A stretch of DNA of 55,456 nt from Asparagopsis taxiformis (lineage: Eukaryota > Rhodophyta > Florideophyceae > Bonnemaisoniales > Bonnemaisoniaceae): the NCBI GenBank assembly GCA_030407315.1, contig JALQPE010002303.1:1-55456 (forward strand), read 5' to 3'. Of the stretch, positions 21,015 through 31,173 are shown piece by piece. The notes under the pieces were generated by a model, which was not told the origin of the DNA, ran no database searches, and saw nothing but the letters and a program-made list of their open reading frames with translations. The position numbers and the translations under genes were made by a program. How positions within the stretch are numbered: position 1 is the stretch's first letter; each line of letters opens with the position of its first letter.

Positions 21015-21016
21015 CG

Positions 21017-22642
21017 GGAGAGGTACGGGCATGTGTACAGCACGTGACCGGGTTGCCGGCATCCGGAGCAACGCCAATTGACCGCTCCCTTCGGGATCAT
21101 GGACTCGGCAAGACTCACATGTTCCTCTGTGAGGGGCGGTACCTCCATCGGCGGTGTCTCCGCGTTCGGTCCCACGGTCAGTGGTTGTAACGTCTGCGAC
21201 GTAGACATTTCTCTCCTCATTCCGAGGTCTTCATTAGCCATGGTAGCTAATAACGCTTTGCGTTTCCTTTCGGCAAGCTCCCTACTAGGGTACATCTTGG
21301 GCTTAGCCGTGTCGGCTGTGGTGGCTCTTAAGGAATCTCCGAGTCCTTTAGCCAAATTGCGTACCGCAAGGAAGTCTTCGCCGTCTCGGCCAACAGTCAC
21401 CTTAACGGTGTCTTTTACCCCCGGGCGTAGCCCTTTGAGGTAATAGTTTACCAAGTCTCTCTCAGAGAAAACATTAGCACACAACAGTGCGGCCTCTTGC
21501 AGTCTATCGGCGTATTCTGCCTCATCTTCGTGAGGTTCTTGTTTAATACGCGTGACCGCGTCGTAGGCGTCAGCCAAAACTGTATCCGTTGCATAACGAG
21601 AAAGTAAAGCATGGACGGCCTGTGGCCACGTTATCTGCTGGTGCAGTTGATTTAGCAACTTCCTTTTCCGAGATTCGGACGCGATGAATCGTTGCGCATC
21701 TCCTTCAAGGAAATAACGTAGCAACTTTGTTGCTATTCCTTCTGATACTCCGCAGGAGTCACAAGCATCTTGGTACTCCGCAAGGAATCGAAGTATATCG
21801 ATGGGTTGCGTTCCATCGAACGGCGTCAAGGACGCATTGAAGTTCCGGATCTTTTCTGTTATCTCGTAGAGACTTCTACTCTTTCCGTTCGGAGCTTCTG
21901 TCGATGACGACTTGTCTTGTAACCGGTAATACCGGTAGGATACTACGCGATCGAACGCGGGTTCGCGGGCTCTTAAAGGAGTTGAGCCTGGTTCCAGGGG
22001 TCCTTCTTCTGTTTCGAATGGATTCGAAGGTGTATCACCAAACCCAAAGACTGGGTCACCCACGTTGGGATTTCGACTTGGTACCGGACGGGCGAGAGAC
22101 TCGCTGAGTAAATCCACTCGATCAGATAAACGTCTGGTGACGTCAACGACCTTGTCGAGCTTCTCGGCTTCCACAGCTACGCTGTTCTCGGCAGTGCCGT
22201 CTTGTTGATTCCACAGCCCTTGGTGCTGATGATCGGAAGAAGAACTAGCGTAGTTTCTCCTTTGTAGGTCGGTGACCTTCTTCTCAAGCCGGATAACCCG
22301 TTGTAGAAAATCCACACGGATAGACTTCCACGTCCCCGAGAAGACTTCTACTTCTTTCTCATCTACCACTTCGTGGCAAATGGCTTTCAGCTTGGGTGCA
22401 AGCAAATCAATCGTGTTATCCACGAGAGTTGAGACCAGATCGCCGTGTCTATCATCGAGGGTGTCCTCAACAGCTTGGCTGATCTCGTCGCGCATCTCTT
22501 TCAATTTATCATTGAGAATCTTGTCTGCATGTTCATGCATAAGTCGGAAGACTCCTTCCTCAGTGACGAATTCTTCGTTTGAACCTCCCCCGATAGGGCC
22601 TGACTCGGAGTCAGAATGTTCCGGAGACTTGTCCGATGGCAT
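21017..22642 (-). CDS. Gag of the Ty3 element, N-terminal and zinc-knuckle part
   Basis: The frame starts at ATG 22642, 117 bp inside the LTR. It has an acidic Ser-rich N-terminus, a coiled-coil-like Lys/Glu region, then a retrotransposon gag fold (LTPFDGTQPIDILRFL, YFLEGDAQRFI, LLSRYATD, YLKGLRPGV). It ends with a CCHC knuckle: CSGCRQPGHVLYTC, spacing C-x2-C-x4-H-x4-C. Gag forms the particle and the knuckle binds the element RNA. The protein is cut after YLSR by the nested element. In this copy translation runs 25 residues into that element (RVCVFGSG..., stop at 20939). The true C-terminus lies at 8823-9126. Confidence 0.9.
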
Positions 22643-22739
22643 TACTTCTACCCTTGCTCAATGAGCTCACGTCTCACGACGAGTTTACTCTTCTTGAGTG
22701 GTTTCGGTGTGTCGCCGGTCGGCTAAGATTTCGGTAAGA

Positions 22740-22757
22740 TTCTAGGTCGAGAGACCA
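22740..22757 (-). promoter_or_regulatory. Probable tRNA primer binding site
   Basis: One base inside the LTR end the minus strand reads TGGTCTCTCGACCTAGAA. It begins with TGG, the complement of a tRNA CCA end, as primer sites do. I cannot name the tRNA from the sequence. The site sets the inner LTR edge at 22759. Confidence 0.55.
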
Positions 22758-22758
22758 A

Positions 22759-23418
22759 TGTAGTAGGTAGAAAATCCGCAAAGCGGCAAAACCACCCTAC
22801 AGGTGTCCCGAGTTTCGGTAGCGTGGTAGAGCAAGCGAATCTTGCGTCAACCGCCAATGGCGAGTATACCACGAATGGTCTTCCGGTAATGCCGGGTGAA
22901 GGATGGGGGTGCTCACGCACGGAGTGCGTATTGATGGAGCAGAAAGACGTAACCCGTCGAGCTGTATAGCTAAAGCTAATTCGTCCTAGAAGGATAGAAA
23001 AGAGCGATGCAAACACTGTTCAGTGGAGTCGTAAATTCCACGTGAGTTTACGTTACCTCTAAAAGGTTAAGCACTCTGGCTAATCCAGAGGCGTTTTATA
23101 CTAGTCTAAGTTACTGTAAACAGTTAGGGTAGCTAGACAGTTAGGAATAAATATCCTTATGTGCACCAATCAGATCCCTGATTATGGTGACTGCGGAAGC
23201 CCGCGAGATCACCAACTGTTAGTGTTACAGTGTAAAGTTAGCTGAGTCAGCTTAGTTAAAATTTGCCCCTTGTGGGGTCTTTAATTGTCCCAGTGCGTCC
23301 ATTCCCTTGACTTGGGCGAGATACAGCGAGGCTGTTTCTATTGGTCAGTCCCGACCCGGGGTCATCCAATAGGATGTTTACACGACCCCACCAGGGCAGA
23401 CCACCGCGTGGTATGACA
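22759..23418 (-). repeat. 5' LTR of the Ty3 element
   Basis: In element orientation the LTR starts TGTCATACC and ends CTACTACA, giving TG...CA ends and a length of 660 bp. The LTR of the second Ty3-type element (52265-52927) is nearly the same length. Its first 94 bases match the 3' LTR piece at 1-95. A TATAAAA box on the minus strand near 23100-23094 fits a U3 promoter about 320 bp in. Confidence 0.7.
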
Positions 23419-24527
23419 CAGTGCAGCAGCATATCTCAGGATCTCGATTCGGGGACAACTGTCTTTTACCACAGCGCGTTACTAGGAGCGAGGCCGTTAC
23501 GTCACACAATTAAACTTTCGAGCAAAACTTCTTCTCTAGCCTTAACATTTACGCTGTAAGATCGTAACCCAGTTCCCCCCAGGCGTACGTATGCCAAAAC
23601 TCGGCTCCGTACTGGCACCGCCTGCTGAGCAAAATGCGCCACAAACATTTCCATGCAATTTCCATATATTCCCATATGGCAACACCAGAAATCGTCTAAT
23701 GTATGTCTAGTGTTTGATTCACAATAGCGCCACTGCGCTGTGAAATTGCGGTTTCCGACTTGGGCCTTTCGATTGCGAAAGAATGACACAGACAATGCAG
23801 CCACGATAATCACGACCTATGTAGCTGCACAGGTATCTGGGCCACTTCGAAGCAGAAAATGATTGAGGGGAGTGATGAAATAGATAGAAGGTTGATGTGA
23901 AACATCCTGCGTGGCTGCCCGCAGCGTATGTCATCTGAACGCTGTATACGGCTACATCCGAACACGATCTCGTTCAGATACGAGCTCATATCCCAGAGTC
24001 GAGATTTCGAGACAACTGTCTTTCACTTGACGCGTTACGAGTGCACGAAGAACCGTGACTCTTCTACTTGAGCATTGAAATCACCGTAACACAATTGCTA
24101 AAACCATTCATGCGATTTGTCTTTACTGTAAGGTATTGTGCATGCTCTATTGGCAGCGTGTGAAAACACGGGCTCGGTGCAAGCACTGCTCTCTCTGCCC
24201 GGCCATGCGCACATATCGCTCATGGCATTTCCGTATATTACCATATGGGAACTCCAGAATTTGTCTAGTGAGAAATTAATGTTTGGATAACTCGTCAACA
24301 TTGGCTGGGAAGGAACTCCATAGTGACATTTCTTCTCCTTACAGAAACAGAAGTTCCTGACTAACAATCATCCCACCGGATTCATGTACAGCTCTGCAGA
24401 ACCTTCACTAACGAAAATACTTCAACCCCAGCACTTGCATTTCAAATGTCTTGACAATCCACTTCACCTATCAATGGCCTTTCTATCGCTCCGCCTCCGT
24501 GCTCATCGTATCAGCTAGAACCCAGAA
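23419..24527. repeat. Intergenic region with a degenerate tandem duplication
   Basis: Two related stretches, about 23435-23750 and 23985-24290, share pieces such as GAGACAACTGTCTTT/GGGACAACTGTCTTT, CGCGTTAC and TTTCCATATATTCCCATATG/TTTCCGTATATTACCATATG in the same order. They are about 550 bp apart. No gene is supported in either. The region is the upstream sequence of the Cys-repeat gene at 24528. Confidence 0.5.
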
Positions 24528-26429
24528 ATGTTCTCGACCTCCAACCGTACCATTTTCCACATCCTTTTGCCAATCCTCATCCTGAGCTTCATCTCTCGCG
24601 CGGCATGCAAAGCTTCATTGACGGGTGAAACAGCTTACAATGAGAATGTCAAACGCATAGTTTCAATGGTCAAGGCTCAGAAGATCAAAAATTTTCATTC
24701 GACCATTCGAAACTTCTATCCCGTTCCCACTCACAGTCAAACATTGCAACAATCCCAAATCGCTCTGTACGACCAAACTCGTTCAAGTCATCAGCGGACA
24801 CCCATCAATGTACTTGATATTCAACGCCAAATTTCAACCGGGCTCTCTGGTGAACTGTGCCGAACAGACACCGACTGTTCCTCTCCACGTCGTTGTATTG
24901 ACGTCCAATCATCGACCCCATGCACCAGCTCATCAGGTTGTCTCTGTCTTCCAACGAACTCTTCGGATTTCATTTGCAGCTGTACGAATTTGAACTGTCT
25001 AGAAGGAGATGTATGTTCTGTGGTTGGTTCTGATACTGTGTGTGTATCACCAATGCGAGATTATCCATTAATAGACTGTGGTGGTCCAGGAAACTTCACA
25101 TTACAAAGTTGCAGTGAAGATAGTGACTGTGCTGGGTTGAGGAGATGTTTTTCGCGTATTGCGGATGGGCCATGCTCGGGCTCGGATTGCATATGCTTTC
25201 CTACGGAAACGCAAAATATCGAATGTTCATGTCGCAACCCAGACTGTTTGGAAGGGGATGAGTGCAAAGATGTAGGAGAAAATTTTTCGCATTGTATTGG
25301 TGCCTCTGCTGTTGTTCCACCTATTGCATGTGACCGGGAGATGAAATTCACGGGGGAATCATGCAGGATTGATTCAGAGTGCACGGGGCCTCGCTTCTGT
25401 TTCGACGATGATCTATCGCCATGTTCCATCAATTCTTCAAGCTGCATCTGTCGACCTGCAGCCGAACGCGACATCGCTTGCGGATGCCCAGATACCCGAT
25501 GTATTTTCGGTGATGTGTGCAGCGAAGTTGAAGGAAATATGACAGCTTGTCGTTCATCGAATCTTGAACTCCCTCCTGTCATTTGCAACAACGGCATTGG
25601 GAAAGGACCTGGAGAGCGATGTAGAACACAAAGTGAGTGCAAACCTTTCCATTCATGTTTGGATCTGAGTAATGATATCAGACCATGTGAAAATTCTACA
25701 GAATGCATCTGTGTGGAAGATAACGTGGATGATCGCAGACAGTTCACTCTTGAATCATGTGAGGAAAACAAAGATTGTGCAGGATTGAGATCATGTCAAA
25801 ACCCAGATGCTTCTCCTTGTGATGGTGGCAAAAACTGTATATGCTCTCCCGTAGACAGTAATGATCTGTTTTGTTCTTGCGAAAATCCTAACTGCCTTGA
25901 GGGTGATATATGTATATCAACCGACAGGACAACTGCCTGTGTCTTTGGAACGACGGAGCTTCCAGAACTTGAGTGCCCGATTTCCCTTCCATTACCATCT
26001 GAATCAACTTCAGAAGTGGACACTTCTGCTGCTGCAATAGATCCGTCACCCGAAATAAGTCCTGAAACTACAGCATCTCCTTCCCCGCAGAGCAATGTAT
26101 GTATCGATGCTCGGGCACTCTCAGATTTGGCGAAACCTGAGCTAGTGTATCAGGAACATGTTTTAGCAAAGGTACTCTGTGATCAGTCTGGGAGCTGTGC
26201 TACCTCTGGGCATATGGTGGAATACATGGGGTCTGGAATGATGATGAAGTCGTATTGCATGATTGCAGGGTGTGTGGAACGGGTAATGGAGGTGAACAGC
26301 CCCAGATATCGAAAGGGAATTCGTGTGCGTTCGAAGACGGCTGGGCTAGAGTATACTGCTTTTGCTGCGCGGTATGGTAGTAGAGGTGAGGAAAGTTTGT
26401 TAGCGGCTGCTATTCGGTTTAGGCTATAA
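24528..26429 (+). CDS. Secreted cysteine-repeat protein, copy A
   Basis: The protein has 633 residues. It opens with a signal peptide (hydrophobic ILLPILILSFISRAACKA within residues 1-30). From about residue 105 to 480 there are about five repeats of 70-90 residues with the pattern C-x4-DC-x2-P-R-C, then PC, CxC, CSC, CLEGD(V/E/I)C. A Ser/Pro/Thr linker follows (about 485-522). The last 110 residues form a separate domain with VLCDQSGSCAT, MMMKSYC, VNSPRY and YTAFAAR. The even, dense cysteine pattern predicts disulphide-linked extracellular modules, so secretion or a cell-wall location is likely. The paralogue at 36709 shares every feature, including the C-terminal domain. I do not recognise the repeat or the C-terminal domain as a named family, so the function is unknown. 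The gene is intronless and intact. Confidence 0.9.
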   Translation: MFSTSNRTIFHILLPILILSFISRAACKASLTGETAYNENVKRIVSMVKAQKIKNFHSTIRNFYPVPTHSQTLQQSQIALYDQTRSSHQRTPINVLDIQRQISTGLSGELCRTDTDCSSPRRCIDVQSSTPCTSSSGCLCLPTNSSDFICSCTNLNCLEGDVCSVVGSDTVCVSPMRDYPLIDCGGPGNFTLQSCSEDSDCAGLRRCFSRIADGPCSGSDCICFPTETQNIECSCRNPDCLEGDECKDVGENFSHCIGASAVVPPIACDREMKFTGESCRIDSECTGPRFCFDDDLSPCSINSSSCICRPAAERDIACGCPDTRCIFGDVCSEVEGNMTACRSSNLELPPVICNNGIGKGPGERCRTQSECKPFHSCLDLSNDIRPCENSTECICVEDNVDDRRQFTLESCEENKDCAGLRSCQNPDASPCDGGKNCICSPVDSNDLFCSCENPNCLEGDICISTDRTTACVFGTTELPELECPISLPLPSESTSEVDTSAAAIDPSPEISPETTASPSPQSNVCIDARALSDLAKPELVYQEHVLAKVLCDQSGSCATSGHMVEYMGSGMMMKSYCMIAGCVERVMEVNSPRYRKGIRVRSKTAGLEYTAFAARYGSRGEESLLAAAIRFRL

Positions 26430-27033
26430 TTAATTAAGTTGAACTAAAATGACCAATGTGTTTGAGTGTGATCATGCTCGTTTGTGTTCTTGCAACGGAG
26501 CCGGATTCGGTCAAGATGTGCAACATTTCCTCTGCACCGCCAATAGATGCTTATGGCAGGTGTCCCAAGATTACCGAAGTAGAAATCAACAGGACTCCGT
26601 AAGGTCTGCCATCAGGCCAAATGGCGTCTATCAGGATTTCGTTGAGTAGAAAGCCGTTACAGAAACAGCACATGCATAAGTCGCTCGCGAGACGGTACTA
26701 AATTAATTTGCAGCGTTACACGATTATTATGAGTAACTTGTGTCAACAGAGAACTGGGCACATCCAATCATCACTGCAACGTGGTTCTTCGCCTTACAGT
26801 CACTGTAAGACATTACAGTAAAGAATTGGGCCAAGTGTTCATCTACTATTGGACAGTTATTGGTATACATCTCAATGCTATGTGGGCGGGACGGTGCCAC
26901 GTCACAATTTCTGTAGAGGAGCAAACAAGTCACCCACAGCGCGCGCGACATCCAGAAGAGCCACTGTACGCTCTTCGTTTGTCCCTACAAGCCCTACTCC
27001 CATCAACCGCACCCGGTCGCATTCCCGTCCGTC
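26430..27033. other. Intergenic region before the receptor gene
   Basis: Only short overlapping frames are seen, without domains. No tandem repeat or structured RNA was recognised. Confidence 0.4.
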
Positions 27034-30000
27034 ATGAAACGCAATGCTAGAATTGCCGCCCGCCGCGCTAAACAGCCTTCCGTACTCTCGGCTCCACGCC
27101 AAACAACTCCCGAGCTCGACTTTTCTCCCAAGTCGTCGTCTCCCGAAAGCGCCGCCAAATCAGCCCTGCTCTCCGACGACCCTCGCAAAAATGCCATTGC
27201 TCTCGTCGGTATGGGCGGCACCGGTAAGACCACCATCCTTCGTGCGCTTGCAAGACGCCCCGAAATATGGGCTAAATTCTCCGACGGTGTCTGGTTCGTT
27301 CAGCTTGGTCATGATGTCACCTTGCAGTCATTCCTCATTCAAATCCAAACACTCGTCAAATACGCCTTCCCCGATTTTCTGCAACAGTTTGAAGAGCTGG
27401 CTACTGTTAAGGATACACATGATACTTTGGTCAATAATCTCACCGAATTGATGGCCGACAAGCGACTTCTCATTCTCTTCGATGACGTGTGGGATACAAA
27501 TGAGAGTTTTGAACTCGTTCGTGCCATGTACATGTCTGTGCAACAAATAGATGGCAACTCTTTTAAAATTATCACTTCTACAAGGAGTTGGGAGATTGGA
27601 CGCGCTCCATACCATGATGAATCGATTGCTGTAAGACCAGAATATTCCAGTGCTGAAAAAGTTCGTAGAATTCTCTTCCGTCACGCTTGTATTGATTACC
27701 GCAAGCTGACAACTCTCTCACCCAAAAATAGCCGAGCGCTCAATTGCATACTTGATACGTGTGCTGGCCTACCGCTAGCAATCGGTGTTGCTGGCTCCTC
27801 AATTCGGGGCATGATGGATTCGTGTATTGACGTATCTGACCAGGACGTTTTCGTTGAATACTGGGAGTGCCTCGAGACAAATGTTTCACAACTGGGCACA
27901 ACTGCAATTAACAATTACAAAGGCTTGTTTGCATCACTTCAGTCTAGTCTACAGATTATGGCAAACCTTTGGAAATGTAAGCGTATTTCGATTGATGCCA
28001 TGTTCCGTTCTCTGTGTATCCTGAAAAAGCAGATGGTTCTGCCTTTGAGAGTAGCAGAAAAGCTGTGGGATGTGTCACCGCAGATTGCGTTGGAGGGCGT
28101 GCTGCTACTTTCGCGAAAGAGCGTGGCATCGCTGGAGCGCAGTGAAAGAGGACGTATCGAGGGACTGCGGTTACACGATGTGGTACATGACCTCAGTGTG
28201 CAGATGGCTCAAGGTGAAGAGGGTGTCCAAGTATGGCATGATAAGTTGCTGAATGGTTTCCGTAAGTGCAAAACTACGTCTGCAAGGGCAAGAAAGAAAC
28301 AAAAATCTTCTGATACACAGTGGTGGAGTCTGAGCTATGACAATTATTTCACTACCAATGTCATATGGCATATGATCGCCGCTGGACGTGCAACAGATGC
28401 GTTACAGTTGCTCACGGACTACCGGTGGATACAGAAGATGAATGAAGGTAAAGATTGCGTTCCGTTTCAAAAGATCATTTCCGACATGCGGACTCTGAGA
28501 GAATACTTGAAGCAGCAGGATGGGATTGATGTCGAAAATAATGTTGCACATGATATCGAACTGATTATGAAGACAATGCTGTTGTGCAGGTCGCCGTACT
28601 GTATCGAGCACCGAAGGCAATGCACATTCCAATTGCAAGGGCGATTAGCTGCATTGAAAAGTGATTCGCTTGTTGTGAAGAGGTTACTATGGAGTATTGA
28701 ACAATATGCAAGGCGCCCTTGGGCTCGGGCAGGGCCTGGTGTGCTGCGAAGTGTGAAGAGCGGCTTGAACCGTGTTCTGTATCTGCAGAACATAGTAGTA
28801 TGCATGACTATGGGATTGAACGAAGATGAGTTGGTAGTTGGAGGAGAGCATGGAGTGTTGTGGGTGGCAAGCACAACTGATGGATCAACAAAATACATAT
28901 TTCATGGAAAGCACGACAGAGAAATTGTTGATGTGTGTACAGATAGAGACCAAGGATTAATCTATTCTTGCGGTGAAGATGGAAGAGTTATGTTATGGCA
29001 AGATTATCAGCGTGTACATTTTCTCCAAGTCGACATATTAGAAGAAGAAGAGATTATCTGTTCGATGCAGGTGCTACTTCAACAACAAATCGTTGCCCTT
29101 GGTACTAATAGAGGACGACTGATACTACTCGAAATCGCAAGCGGAAAGAGCAAGGCTGTAAACGGGCATAGTGACATGGTCACATCACTAGCAGCGGGGC
29201 AGAGTGAAGACCTCTTATGTTCTGGTTCATGGAACGGTACTATTCGCTTATGGAACGCACGTACGTCCAAACCAAGAGGTAGTTTGGCAGATTGCCATAC
29301 ACGCAAAGTGAATTGTTGGTCGTTAAGTAGTGATGAGAGTTTCATCGCACTGGGATCTCATGATGGCACTATTCGCCTATGGGATGTGTCTGAACAACGC
29401 CAGGTATGGCAATCCTCATCAGGGCATAAGGGAAGTGTGATATTTGTCACGTTTAATTCCAATGGCCAATTGTTATATTCCGGCGACTTGGGCGGCACAA
29501 TTTGTGTCTGGAAGTTGAGAAGCGGTGACGCTGAAGTCCACTTGATGCACACCATGCACCATGCGCTAATGAGAAGTGTAGCATCGCTTCTAGTCGGGTA
29601 TAACAGTTCAGAAATTTTTGCATTGTCTGAATTTTCCAATCAAGTGTATGTCTGGGACGCAAAAGAGAGAAGTGACGACAGCAACGACGATACTGACAGC
29701 GGGGGTTTTTTAAGCGATGTGAAAATGTTCGCAATATCTGAAGACGAGACAACAATGGCAACCTGGAATGAACAACTGAAACGCATCGAAATTCGAAGTA
29801 TGTCTGATGTGAACAACAATATCGATAACGTTTTAACAAGCTTCCAACTGCCACGAGATCAACATCCGCCCATTGGTAGCATGATCGTTTCAAACAAACA
29901 CGTTGTTGCATACTGTTGGGATCGAAAGTGCGAGGTGCATGTTGTCGATATGCGCAGCGGAAAGGAACTGCCCACATTCTCCGAACTAGAACAATGGGCT

Positions 30001-31173
30001 TGCTCCTTGTCCGGAGATTACTCTAGGCATTTAAAGAACATGTCATTTATTTCAGATGGAAGTTACATCAAGGCCACAGCTGTCTCTTACAGCGATCTGA
30101 ATACCAACGAAGGCACAGAGAATCTGCTGTCGTGGGATATCTCTACAGGAGAACAGGTGCATATTCCATCAATCTCCTCTGACATTTCATCATTGAGCAG
30201 CATGGATGACATTCAAGTCGACTCCGGTAACTATCCTGCTACGAACTCAACACCACAGCTAATTAGTGAACAACACGATATTCTTGGTTTCTCGAGCGAT
30301 GTACAATATAAGGACGATGCTACAAACTTCACCATCGCATCAACCGAGCACCAACTTTCGCACACGCACTACTGTGGTACCACTTCTAGGTTGTGGTTTT
30401 CACGGAGATCTGGCGGTTTAGAACACATTGCTCTGATTGAACACCGGACTCAACTAACACAGTGTAGCGAGCCACGTCTGCCAGAGCTCGTGCATCCGAT
30501 GACGGCTCAGTCGCAGCTTACGAATGCCTCAAGCAGTGTAGATGAATGCGGCGATGAAGTTTACGACGTTTTCATCAGTCATGCTGGTCACGACAAATGG
30601 CCCATCGCTAATCCATTGTGCAAGGCCCTGGTAGCAAAGGGCTTGAAGGTGTTCTTTGACAACACGGAACTGCGTCCCGGACAGAACGCATCGCAAAAGA
30701 TGAATCAGGCCATGAAGACGGCTAAAATCGCGCTTGTGATACTTTCGCCACAGTTTGCAGCTCGTCATTGGACAACAAAAGAATTGCTGTGTTTCATAGA
30801 GCGTTTCCGGCGAGAAGGTGAACGAGGTATGGTTATTATACCAGTGTTCTATCGATTGAGTCTAGAGGATTGTAGAAAGAACAATTGTTTGGAGTTGTTG
30901 AACATGACGGACGAGAATGGGGAGAAGATATTTGAGAAGGAAAAGTTTGGCGAATTGATCGCAGGAAACAGTAAGTTGATTTCGGACGTGCTGGATGCGC
31001 TTGAATTGTTACGGGGCATTACCGGAATCGAGAACTTGGAGAAGGCGACAAACCAGTCGGGCGATGTCGAGAAGGAGAAGCGGGAAAATTTGATTTTAAG
31101 GATTGTCGACGCGATTGTTAGTGCGAAGAAACGATTAGATGACGGAACAGCTGCCGGTCCTGGTGATTCATAG
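27034..31173 (+). CDS. NB-ARC / WD40 / TIR receptor protein
   Basis: This is a single exon of 1379 residues. The NB-ARC switch is complete: P-loop GMGGTGKTT (59-67), Walker B LLILFDDVWD (145-154), the sensor TSTRS (181-185), CAGLPLA (243-249) and an MHD-like LHD (380-382). A helical stretch near 437-467 (YFTTNVIWHMIAAGR, LLTDYRWI) resembles the APAF-1-type linker. WD40 repeats follow from about 620 to at least 880 (SGSWNGTIRLWNA, LGSHDGTIRLWDV, SGDLGGTICVWKL), with diverged blades beyond. The C-terminus is a TIR domain (about 1174-1325) with YDVFISHAGHDK and the WTTKELL helix, whose Glu1250 is the catalytic position in NAD-cleaving TIRs. The protein probably oligomerises on ligand sensing and signals through TIR, in the cytosol. 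In plants TIR is usually N-terminal; here it is C-terminal. A decayed copy lies at 33830-35195. Confidence 0.92.
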   Translation: MKRNARIAARRAKQPSVLSAPRQTTPELDFSPKSSSPESAAKSALLSDDPRKNAIALVGMGGTGKTTILRALARRPEIWAKFSDGVWFVQLGHDVTLQSFLIQIQTLVKYAFPDFLQQFEELATVKDTHDTLVNNLTELMADKRLLILFDDVWDTNESFELVRAMYMSVQQIDGNSFKIITSTRSWEIGRAPYHDESIAVRPEYSSAEKVRRILFRHACIDYRKLTTLSPKNSRALNCILDTCAGLPLAIGVAGSSIRGMMDSCIDVSDQDVFVEYWECLETNVSQLGTTAINNYKGLFASLQSSLQIMANLWKCKRISIDAMFRSLCILKKQMVLPLRVAEKLWDVSPQIALEGVLLLSRKSVASLERSERGRIEGLRLHDVVHDLSVQMAQGEEGVQVWHDKLLNGFRKCKTTSARARKKQKSSDTQWWSLSYDNYFTTNVIWHMIAAGRATDALQLLTDYRWIQKMNEGKDCVPFQKIISDMRTLREYLKQQDGIDVENNVAHDIELIMKTMLLCRSPYCIEHRRQCTFQLQGRLAALKSDSLVVKRLLWSIEQYARRPWARAGPGVLRSVKSGLNRVLYLQNIVVCMTMGLNEDELVVGGEHGVLWVASTTDGSTKYIFHGKHDREIVDVCTDRDQGLIYSCGEDGRVMLWQDYQRVHFLQVDILEEEEIICSMQVLLQQQIVALGTNRGRLILLEIASGKSKAVNGHSDMVTSLAAGQSEDLLCSGSWNGTIRLWNARTSKPRGSLADCHTRKVNCWSLSSDESFIALGSHDGTIRLWDVSEQRQVWQSSSGHKGSVIFVTFNSNGQLLYSGDLGGTICVWKLRSGDAEVHLMHTMHHALMRSVASLLVGYNSSEIFALSEFSNQVYVWDAKERSDDSNDDTDSGGFLSDVKMFAISEDETTMATWNEQLKRIEIRSMSDVNNNIDNVLTSFQLPRDQHPPIGSMIVSNKHVVAYCWDRKCEVHVVDMRSGKELPTFSELEQWACSLSGDYSRHLKNMSFISDGSYIKATAVSYSDLNTNEGTENLLSWDISTGEQVHIPSISSDISSLSSMDDIQVDSGNYPATNSTPQLISEQHDILGFSSDVQYKDDATNFTIASTEHQLSHTHYCGTTSRLWFSRRSGGLEHIALIEHRTQLTQCSEPRLPELVHPMTAQSQLTNASSSVDECGDEVYDVFISHAGHDKWPIANPLCKALVAKGLKVFFDNTELRPGQNASQKMNQAMKTAKIALVILSPQFAARHWTTKELLCFIERFRREGERGMVIIPVFYRLSLEDCRKNNCLELLNMTDENGEKIFEKEKFGELIAGNSKLISDVLDALELLRGITGIENLEKATNQSGDVEKEKRENLILRIVDAIVSAKKRLDDGTAAGPGDS

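Larger units (their letters stand above)
1..23418 (-). mobile_element. Ty3-type (chromovirus) LTR retrotransposon, degenerate, interrupted by a nested element
   Basis: Read on the minus strand, the order is 5' LTR, primer site, gag with a CCHC knuckle, aspartic protease (DTGS), reverse transcriptase (YLDD), RNase H, integrase (HHCC and DDE residues), chromodomain, polypurine tract and 3' LTR. This order and the chromodomain define a chromovirus of the Ty3 group. Positions 1-95 match 23325-23418 with a few substitutions and indels, so the two LTR copies have diverged. Together with the frameshifts in integrase and a stop before RT, this indicates an old copy that can no longer move by itself. 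An element with inverted termini at 9129-21014 splits gag. A + strand ORF lies between the chromodomain and the 3' LTR. The outer part of the 3' LTR is left of the window, so the target duplication cannot be tested. Confidence 0.9.

Noticed and set aside
25061..25771. A 236-codon minus-strand ORF inside the Cys-repeat gene, and a similar one at 37602-38330
   Set aside because: Both are shadows of the Cys-repeat coding sequences, which have signal peptides and a conserved pattern on the + strand.
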